64,000 bases of DNA from Fredinandcohnia quinoae (lineage in GTDB: Bacteria > Bacillota > Bacilli > Bacillales > Bacillaceae_L), in contig NZ_JAKTTI010000005.1 in the NCBI RefSeq assembly GCF_022427965.1, positions 62,001-126,000 of the forward strand, given 5' to 3'. The first letter of the stretch is position 1. Every line of letters starts with the position of its first letter. Below are positions 58,462-64,000 of the stretch, in pieces. The notes beneath the pieces were generated by a model, which saw only the letters and a list, made by a program, of their open reading frames with translations, did no database searches and had not been told where the DNA came from. The position numbers were made by a program, and so were the translations under genes.

Positions 58462-59658
58462 CTATTCTCTTCCCCCATTAATCGTAGTAAGAAAGCTTTC
58501 ACCGTACTGTGGCATTTTTATGTTAAAATTCTCCGCTACCGTGGCACCGATATCAGCAAATGTTTTTCGTTGCGGTATTTCTTGGCCACCCTTCATTTGT
58601 GGGCTATATACCAGTAATGGGACATACTCTCTTGTATGATCTGTACCGTGGTGGACAGGATCATTCCCATGGTCTGCGGTTATGATTAATAAATCATCTT
58701 CTTTCATCTTCTCGAATAGTTCAGGGAGGCGTGCATCATATTCCTCCAACGCCTCACCATATCCTTTTGGATCACGACGATGACCGAATAATGCGTCAAA
58801 ATCAACTAAATTTAAGAAACTTAAACCAGTAAAGTTAGATGCTGCTGTCTCGATTATTTTATCCATTCCATCCATATTGGATTTTGTACGCAATGTTTTT
58901 GTTACTCCTTCTCCGTCATAAATATCGGAGATTTTACCAATGGCAATGACATCCAAACCATTATCACTAAGTTCATTCATAACTGTACGACCAAATGGTT
59001 TTAGTGCGTAATCATGCCGATTCGCTGTACGAGTAAAATTTGCTGGCGATCCTAAAAATGGGCGAGCGATTATACGACCAACCATATATTTCTCATCAAG
59101 TGTTAATTCCCTCGCAATTTCACAGATTTTATATAATTCTTCTAAAGGAACAATTTCTTCATGTGCGGCGATTTGTAGAACAGAATCTGCTGAAGTATAG
59201 ACAATTAAAGAGCCTGTTTTCATATGTTCTTCACCAAGTTCATCCAAAATTTCAGTTCCAGATGCCGGTTTATTACCGATAATCCCTCTGCCAGTCCGTT
59301 TTTCAATTTCATCTAATAATTCCTTAGGAAAACCATCAGGAAATACTTGGAATGGAGTTTCAATTTGTAGTCCCATTATTTCCCAGTGACCAGTCATTGT
59401 ATCCTTACCATTTGATGCTTCTTGCATTTTTGTATAAAAAGCAAGTGGTTTCTCTGCTTTTGAGATCCCTTTTATTTCTCTAATATTACTTAAACCGAGC
59501 TTTGCCATGTTCGGCATATGTAAACCATTTTGTTTTTCAGCAATATGACCTAATGTATTTGAACCTTCATCACCAAACTTTTTAGCATCTGGCGCTTCTC
59601 CAATTCCTACTGAATCCATGACGATTAAAAAAATACGTTTGTATGAGTATTTTGACAT
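58462..59658 (-). CDS. deoB: Phosphopentomutase DeoB (Drm)
   Basis: Interconverts (deoxy)ribose 1- and 5-phosphate, joining nucleoside breakdown to the pentose phosphate pathway. 398 residues of the alkaline phosphatase superfamily: metal motifs [14 protein letters not shown] (near 13), KDTMTGHWE (near 84), ITADHGNDP (near 333) and [17 protein letters not shown] precedes the ATG. First gene of the nucleoside operon. Confidence 0.96.
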   Translation of the reverse strand: MSKYSYKRIFLIVMDSVGIGEAPDAKKFGDEGSNTLGHIAEKQNGLHMPNMAKLGLSNIREIKGISKAEKPLAFYTKMQEASNGKDTMTGHWEIMGLQIETPFQVFPDGFPKELLDEIEKRTGRGIIGNKPASGTEILDELGEEHMKTGSLIVYTSADSVLQIAAHEEIVPLEELYKICEIARELTLDEKYMVGRIIARPFLGSPANFTRTANRHDYALKPFGRTVMNELSDNGLDVIAIGKISDIYDGEGVTKTLRTKSNMDGMDKIIETAASNFTGLSFLNLVDFDALFGHRRDPKGYGEALEEYDARLPELFEKMKEDDLLIITADHGNDPVHHGTDHTREYVPLLVYSPQMKGGQEIPQRKTFADIGATVAENFNIKMPQYGESFLTTINGGRE

Positions 59659-59734
59659 ACCCTTAACCTCCTATCGGATTATCTAGTATATTATTTTCTC
59701 CTACTGAAATGAACTTAACCAAAAATATATCGGA

Positions 59735-59760
59735 CAACTTGTCAGAAGTCTGACAAGTTG
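59735..59760. promoter_or_regulatory. Perfect 12-bp palindrome at the deoB transcription start
   Basis: CAACTTGTCAGA, two bases, TCTGACAAGTTG. It lies directly downstream of the predicted -10, covering the likely start point. It may be an operator (TTGTCAGA half sites resemble GntR/FadR-type sites) or a 5' mRNA hairpin. Confidence 0.65.
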
Positions 59761-59789
59761 AGTATAAAAGAGATGACCTTTTCATGCAA
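59761..59789 (-). promoter_or_regulatory. SigA promoter of deoB-punA-pdp
   Basis: TTGCAT, 17 bases, TATACT on the minus strand: four of six and five of six matches to consensus with ideal spacing. It is about 100 bases upstream of deoB. Confidence 0.65.
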
Positions 59790-59848
59790 GTATATTTGTA
59801 ATCGTTTTAAAAGATTACTTTATAATAATTTAGACACGATATTCAAAA

Positions 59849-59875
59849 ATGCTAGACTTTCAATCGTCTAGCATT
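59849..59875 (-). terminator. Terminator of xerD
   Basis: AATGCTAGAC/GTCTAGCATT stem with a 7-8 base loop; only TTT follows on the minus strand. Ten bases past the xerD stop. Confidence 0.7.
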
Positions 59876-59884
59876 CTAGTAAAC

Positions 59885-60775
59885 TTAAGCTCTTGGATGA
59901 TATTGATTATACACATCCTTAAGACGCGCTTTTGTTACGTGAGTATATATTTGAGTTGTTGAAATATCTGCATGACCCAACATTTCTTGAACAGCTCGTA
60001 AGTCTGCCCCATTTTCTAATAGATGAGTAGCGAAAGAATGTCTCAACGTATGTGGCGTAAGTTCCTTTTGAATATTTGCTATCAATGCATTCTTCTTTAA
60101 ATTTTTCCAAAATCCTTGTCTTGAAAGACGTTTTCCGTGGTGGTTTACAAAAAATGCATCTGTTTTGTTCTTTTTCACTAACTGTCCTCTTGCATGATTT
60201 ATATAATTGTCCATTGCCTTTGTCGCAACACTTCCTAAAGGGACAATCCTCTCCTTGCTTCCTTTCCCTATGCAACGAATGAAACCCATTGTTAAATGTA
60301 TATCAGCAATATTTAGATTAATAAGCTCACTTACGCGTAGCCCTGTTGCATATAATAATTCTAGCATTGCTTTGTCCCGAATTCCTAATGGGTTATCAGT
60401 TTTCGGTGCATCTAATAATGCTTCAACCTCTGAAATATTTAAAACCTTTGGTAAAGTCCTCTCAGATTGGGGAGAATCTATATGTACGGTAGGATCCGAA
60501 TTTGTGACCTTTTCCCTCAACATAAACTGATGAAATGACCGAATTGAGGCAATATGTCTTGCTAATGTCTTCGAAGAATTCCCCTTCTCTTTTAATGTCT
60601 TTAAAAAATGAATGATATGAAGACGATTCACTTCATTAAATGATGTAAGATTCTCAACCTTTTTTAAATATAAATGGTACTGCGTCAAATCTCGCTCATA
60701 AGATATAACTGTATTTTTTGCTAATCGCCGTTCAACTACTAAGTAATGGATAAAATCGCTAATATGATCTTCCAA
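59885..60775 (-). CDS. xerD: Site-specific tyrosine recombinase XerD
   Basis: Resolves chromosome dimers at dif together with CodV/XerC. 296 residues: N-terminal SAM-like core-binding domain (about 1-85) and catalytic domain with Arg in [13 protein letters not shown] (near 147), HTLRH (near 243), [14 protein letters not shown] with the nucleophilic Tyr (near 278). It follows yqzK by six bases. Confidence 0.96.
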   Translation of the reverse strand: MEDHISDFIHYLVVERRLAKNTVISYERDLTQYHLYLKKVENLTSFNEVNRLHIIHFLKTLKEKGNSSKTLARHIASIRSFHQFMLREKVTNSDPTVHIDSPQSERTLPKVLNISEVEALLDAPKTDNPLGIRDKAMLELLYATGLRVSELINLNIADIHLTMGFIRCIGKGSKERIVPLGSVATKAMDNYINHARGQLVKKNKTDAFFVNHHGKRLSRQGFWKNLKKNALIANIQKELTPHTLRHSFATHLLENGADLRAVQEMLGHADISTTQIYTHVTKARLKDVYNQYHPRA

Positions 60776-60781
60776 TTCCCT

Positions 60782-61009
60782 CTACTCCCCATTTTGATAA
60801 AAATAGATTAATCTATTTAGTAGGCTGTCATTTTTCTCTTCAACCATCGATGTTACCTTCACTGATGAACCCTCTGGCTCATCATAGCGGTGATAATTTT
60901 GATACTCTTGATTAATCCATATAATACCATAATAAAACAAAACAGTGCAGCCAGTAAATAAAATAAACACCTTCATTGTATCGTATACAATCCGTAACCA
61001 TTGTCTCAT
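60782..61009 (-). CDS. yqzK: YqzK-type small membrane protein (DUF4227)
   Basis: 75 residues, one membrane span (about 12-32), polar tail with ending YFYQNGE. Found between fur and xerD in many Bacilli; function unknown. The short gap to xerD suggests cotranscription. Confidence 0.85.
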   Translation of the reverse strand: MRQWLRIVYDTMKVFILFTGCTVLFYYGIIWINQEYQNYHRYDEPEGSSVKVTSMVEEKNDSLLNRLIYFYQNGE

Positions 61010-61080
61010 CTACTAATCCTCCAATATAACTTTCTATATTAGAAGATATGCCACATTTATTATTTTTTATACATAAAAAT

Positions 61081-61109
61081 AAAAACCTTATCCAATGCGG
61101 AAAGGTTTT
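61081..61109 (-). terminator. Terminator of fur
   Basis: AAAACCTT pairs with AAGGTTTT, 12-base loop, then TATTTTT on the minus strand. Confidence 0.75.
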
Positions 61110-61110
61110 G

Positions 61111-61581
61111 CTAATTGCTGATTATATTTTCAGTGTCGGTTTCTTTATCATGGCAGCGATGGCAAATTCCATGGAAAGTAAGACGATGATCTTTTATTTT
61201 GAAATTCCAGTCACGCTCAACAATTTCCTCTACATCTCCAAGAAGATCTTGTTGAATCTCATCAACAGCACCACATTCAATACATACTAAGTGATGGTGG
61301 AAATGAGCAGCTCCTTCTTGTCTAAGGTCATACCTTGAAACGCCGTCCCCAAAATTAATTTTATCGACAATTTTTAATTCAGTCAGTAATTCAAGTGTTC
61401 TATAAACAGTTGCCAAGCCGATTTCTGGCGACTTTTCTTTTACGAGGAGGTATACATCTTCGGCACTTAAATGATCCTCTTCATGTTCAAGTAGTACACG
61501 AACAGTAGCCTCACGTTGAGGCGTCAGCTTATAACTTGATGAGTGCAACTGCTTTTTAATACGCTCAATTCGGTCTTCCAT
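61111..61581 (-). CDS. fur: Ferric uptake regulator Fur
   Basis: 156-residue Fur-family repressor. Winged helix with LTPQREATVRVLLEHEEDHLSAEDVY (part: TPQREATVRVLLEHE), GLATVYRTLELL, the metal site HFHHHLVCIECG, and a second cysteine pair HGICHRCH binding structural zinc. The place between yqzK and spoIIM identifies it as Fur rather than PerR or Zur. GGGAGGG precedes the ATG. Confidence 0.93.
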   Translation of the reverse strand: MEDRIERIKKQLHSSSYKLTPQREATVRVLLEHEEDHLSAEDVYLLVKEKSPEIGLATVYRTLELLTELKIVDKINFGDGVSRYDLRQEGAAHFHHHLVCIECGAVDEIQQDLLGDVEEIVERDWNFKIKDHRLTFHGICHRCHDKETDTENIISN

Positions 61582-61614
61582 CTAAATTATTCCCTCCCTC
61601 GCCATTACTTCATT

Positions 61615-61643
61615 ATTATAACAGAAGAAGGGAAAGTGTCCAA
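61615..61643 (-). promoter_or_regulatory. SigA promoter of fur
   Basis: TTGGAC, 17 bases, TATAAT on the minus strand, 34 bases before the fur start codon. Confidence 0.75.
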
Positions 61644-61693
61644 ATAAAATTAATTATAAATAAGAAAAAATAACTTTTATCATTTAATAATCA

Positions 61694-62344
61694 TTATTGT
61701 TTACTGATCGTATCGATAATTCCTTTCATTAGCGCTGGGGAAGCAAATGCCTCAAATGCCGATGCAGCTAGTAGAATGAAACTTACAGCTACCATAAGTA
61801 ATGTATAACGTGTAAGTAAATGTAAAATCGGCTCATTCATTCTTTTCATAAATTGATTTCTAATCATTTTAAGTGAGAAAGCAACAGCTACAGTTCCCAC
61901 GATAATAAATGTTGGAATAATTAATAGATTTTGAGGTAGAACCGATACAAATGAAAGTAAAAATCCACTCCAACCCATTTGGTTAACTAAAAATCCAACT
62001 GTGAAACCAACAACAACACCTTTTAAAAACAAAAGAATTAATATCACTGGAAGCCCAATTATTGAAATCCCTAATATCCACATTAAGCCTACATATTTAA
62101 TATTATGGAAAAAACTTTGTTTAAACATATCACCTGCGTCTGCATATTTTCCTTCTGATACATCACCAAAGAAACGATTTAAGTAATATAATAGATCTTG
62201 CTTCTGATTAAAATTCAGACTATTAACGACAATTGCACCGAAGATAACTCCCATTAAAAATAAAACCGTAATAAATAAATATATGGACGAGTGCTCTCGT
62301 AAATGAGTTCCAATTACTACTTTTATGGATTGTTGCTTTTTCAT
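61694..62344 (-). CDS. spoIIM: Stage II sporulation protein M
   Basis: 216-residue polytopic membrane protein of the SpoIID-M-P complex that drives engulfment of the forespore. About five spans; motifs GAIVVNSLNF (near 38), FLKGVVVGFTVGFLV (near 112) and SVLPQNLLIIP (near 141). It has its own SigE-type promoter, as known for B. subtilis spoIIM. Confidence 0.95.
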   Translation of the reverse strand: MKKQQSIKVVIGTHLREHSSIYLFITVLFLMGVIFGAIVVNSLNFNQKQDLLYYLNRFFGDVSEGKYADAGDMFKQSFFHNIKYVGLMWILGISIIGLPVILILLFLKGVVVGFTVGFLVNQMGWSGFLLSFVSVLPQNLLIIPTFIIVGTVAVAFSLKMIRNQFMKRMNEPILHLLTRYTLLMVAVSFILLAASAFEAFASPALMKGIIDTISKQ

Positions 62345-62374
62345 CTATTTTTCCTCCTATCATTCTCTTACTAG

Positions 62375-62404
62375 ATTCTATGTGAAACTAGTAAAAGGTA
62401 TGAC
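62375..62404 (-). promoter_or_regulatory. SigE-type promoter of spoIIM
   Basis: GTCATACC, 14 bases, CATAGAAT on the minus strand: six and seven of eight matches to the SigE boxes, ending 31 bases before the start codon. Confidence 0.75.
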
Positions 62405-62428
62405 AGAAGAATACTATTTTTCTTATTG

Positions 62429-62453
62429 AAAAAACCCCTCTTATTTCGAGGAG
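62429..62453 (-). terminator. Terminator overlapping the yqxK stop
   Basis: CTCCTC/GAGGGG stem with the stop codon in its loop, followed by six T on the minus strand. Confidence 0.7.
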
Positions 62454-63613
62454 TCTACTTTTCCATATTTTCCGCCGCCGCCTGCTTGAAGTGTTAGGGT
62501 TCCGCCTCTAGCATTCATGATTGCATCTACTATTTGGTCACTCACGACTTCTCGTAAAGCTTCTTCAGGCACCTCGTGAAGGATTGACATTTCAGTTCGG
62601 AAATGATCTCTTAATTTTCGTAATGTTTTGGGACCGAGTCCTGGGATAAATTCTAGTGGGACTTGATGTATATATGGTGGACGATTTGGACCTTTTTCTT
62701 CCGTATTTTTTAATTCTTGTAGTCGATCAAATACCCCTTTAACAATTTTCTTGTGACCACAGCTTGGACAAACCTCTTGTCTGACATCTTCAATTAAATG
62801 ATAGCATTTTTCACATGTTGTCTTATGATATTTTCCAAGCAAGGGATCAAGACCATAGTTTGCAACAATTTTTCGACCCTCTTCATTTTTCAATGCTTTA
62901 CGAAATTCTTCGAATGTAGGTTCCTCCATTTGGATAATTTGATATTCACGCGCAATTTTAGGTAAGGAGTGAGCATCAGAATTAGATACAAATGTGTAAT
63001 TATGCAATTCTTGAATTTGATCAGCCATATCTGTATTCGAGCTCAAGCCTAGTTCAATTCCATCAATAAGCTTTTCATCAAAAACCTCTGTTAATGAATG
63101 CTTTACACCTCTTCCATATAAGCTCTTATATGGTGTAAAAACATGTGCTGGTATAAAAATCCCCGATAATTCTTTTACTTTACTTTGAAGTTCTCTCCCA
63201 TCTGCATAAATGCGTTGGGAACTTAATGTTATATTCTTCATTTTGGTCGAAAGCCAATTTGAAAAGTCCTTCATTTTTTCAATTGTTGGAAGGAAGGCAA
63301 GTGTATGAATTGGGCCATGACAATTTTCATCATAGATTTCAATCTCTGAACCCAATAAGAGAGTTACATTTTTAAATCGTAATCCCCCTTCTTGATATGG
63401 AAAAACCTCACCTTTTTCAATCAGCTTTTCAAGCTCAAGAATCACTTCTGGAACGTGACAATCAATGACTCCAATCATATCCATTCCTTTTACATCTGTT
63501 GCTTCTTCCAATATATTCTCTATCGTTAATGTTTTCGCACCCGTTATTTTAACTGGTTTACCGGAATTTGTTCTTCCAATATGAATGTGCAGATCAACAT
63601 AATAATTTTGCAT
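62441..63613 (-). CDS. yqxK: Endonuclease Q family protein (YqxK)
   Basis: 390 residues. N-terminal PHP-type metal-binding nuclease domain (DLHIHIGR near 7, SNSDAHSLPKI near 216), a four-cysteine zinc finger (CEKCYHLI... CPSCGHKK near 275-295), and a C-terminal helix-hairpin-helix (FIPGLGPKTLRKL near 335). Family members nick DNA next to deaminated bases (uracil, hypoxanthine). It lies four bases after nudF. Confidence 0.92.
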   Translation of the reverse strand: MQNYYVDLHIHIGRTNSGKPVKITGAKTLTIENILEEATDVKGMDMIGVIDCHVPEVILELEKLIEKGEVFPYQEGGLRFKNVTLLLGSEIEIYDENCHGPIHTLAFLPTIEKMKDFSNWLSTKMKNITLSSQRIYADGRELQSKVKELSGIFIPAHVFTPYKSLYGRGVKHSLTEVFDEKLIDGIELGLSSNTDMADQIQELHNYTFVSNSDAHSLPKIAREYQIIQMEEPTFEEFRKALKNEEGRKIVANYGLDPLLGKYHKTTCEKCYHLIEDVRQEVCPSCGHKKIVKGVFDRLQELKNTEEKGPNRPPYIHQVPLEFIPGLGPKTLRKLRDHFRTEMSILHEVPEEALREVVSDQIVDAIMNARGGTLTLQAGGGGKYGKVDSSK

Positions 63614-63617
63614 ATGG

Positions 63618-64000
63618 CTACTCTCCTAATGCTTGTTGTAATTGTAAATATTGTACAGCAAATGCCGTTTTTGCATCATGGATTTTCTGTTCTTTTATAT
63701 ATGTTATTGCCTGTTCAATCGTTAATTCAAGTACATCAACAAACTCATCCTCATCTAAGCTAGCAGGATTCTCTTTCTTTGATAATCCTTTCGCCAAGTA
63801 TACATGTACGAGTTCATCCGCAAAGCCTGGTGATGTGTAGAAAGAAGTAAGTGGAGCAAGATTTTCACAAATATAACCAGTCTCTTCTTCAAGTTCTCTC
63901 CTTGCTGTGTCCTTAGGCTTCTCACCCTTTTCTAGTTTACCCGCAGGGATCTCTACGATCACTTTCTCCAATGCCTTCCTGTATTGCTGAACCATGACAA
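63618..64000 (-). CDS. nudF: ADP-ribose pyrophosphatase NudF, 5' end outside the window
   Basis: Nudix hydrolase that cleaves ADP-ribose. The visible 127 or so codons hold the Nudix box: GKLEKGEKPKDTARRELEEE followed by TGY, matching GX5EX7REUXEEXGU. The sequence then continues with YTSPGFADELVHVYLAKGL and ends in a helical tail. Comparison with family members shows that the apparent first methionine (63995) is internal and that about 55 N-terminal residues lie beyond the window edge. Confidence 0.92.
   Translation of the reverse strand, partial: VMVQQYRKALEKVIVEIPAGKLEKGEKPKDTARRELEEETGYICENLAPLTSFYTSPGFADELVHVYLAKGLSKKENPASLDEDEFVDVLELTIEQAITYIKEQKIHDAKTAFAVQYLQLQQALGE

Noticed and set aside
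59919-60275. 118-codon minus-strand frame inside xerD
   Set aside because: Same strand as xerD in another frame, low-quality Arg/Lys-rich sequence; xerD is intact.
61600-61622. PerR/Fur-box-like TTATAAT half site overlapping the fur -10
   Set aside because: Only the left half fits TTATAATNATTATAA; the right half has several mismatches, so regulation cannot be claimed.

Overview
The window is chromosomal DNA of a low-GC, endospore-forming Firmicute of the family Bacillaceae. The evidence is AT-rich sequence with strong AGGAGG ribosome sites and GTG/TTG starts, many dedicated sporulation genes (cotJABC, spoVA, spoIIA-sigF, dacB/dacF, spmAB, spoIIM, sleB-ypeB), and gene order that follows the Bacillus subtilis spine from gpsA to nudF. 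It lacks some B. subtilis neighbours (no seaA next to yphA, no ypuI next to dacB, no riboflavin transporter gene between fer and serA). It is therefore probably a Bacillaceae species outside the subtilis group. No prophage, transposase, CRISPR array, rRNA or tRNA was seen.

Left part (1-24 kb): gpsA, der, yphA, ypzI, ypfD, cmk, ypfB, dgrA/ypfA (growth and translation), then ypeB-sleB (cortex lysis at germination), prsW, ansA, ypdA (bacillithiol disulfide reductase), gudB, ypbH/mecB, a metallophosphoesterase, an orphan membrane protein, the divergent cotJABC coat operon with a clear SigE promoter, ypbF, ypbE, ypbD, recS, ypbB, fer and serA. A structured intergenic repeat lies between gudB and ypdA.

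Middle part (24-46 kb): a PHP-type phosphatase, an M23/LysM cell-wall protein, rsiX-sigX with an apparent SigX autoregulatory promoter, resEDCBA (redox sensing and cytochrome c maturation), rluB, spmB-spmA-dacB (spore cortex), an Fe/Mn superoxide dismutase with a long N-terminal extension and a mother-cell type promoter, an unrecognised 138-residue gene, scpB-scpA, a tiny YjcZ-type sporulation gene, a DUF309 gene, and the riboflavin operon ribD-ribE-ribB-ribH-ribT behind an FMN riboswitch. The ribB gene here encodes only the DHBP synthase half; the usual fused GTP cyclohydrolase II half is absent.

Right part (46-64 kb): ppiB, ypuA, lysA, the seven-gene spoVA operon behind a SigG-type promoter, dacF-spoIIAA-spoIIAB-sigF with SigF- and SigH-type promoters, deoB-punA-pdp (nucleoside salvage) with a perfect palindrome at the predicted transcription start, xerD, yqzK, fur, spoIIM, endonuclease Q (yqxK) and the 3' part of nudF cut by the window edge.

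Most of the window is well-known core genome. I found no convincing undescribed multi-gene system. The most useful leads are the RibA-less riboflavin operon, the repeat in the ypdA leader, the deoB palindrome, the mother-cell SOD, and two very small genes (40515-40610 and 45117-45203).
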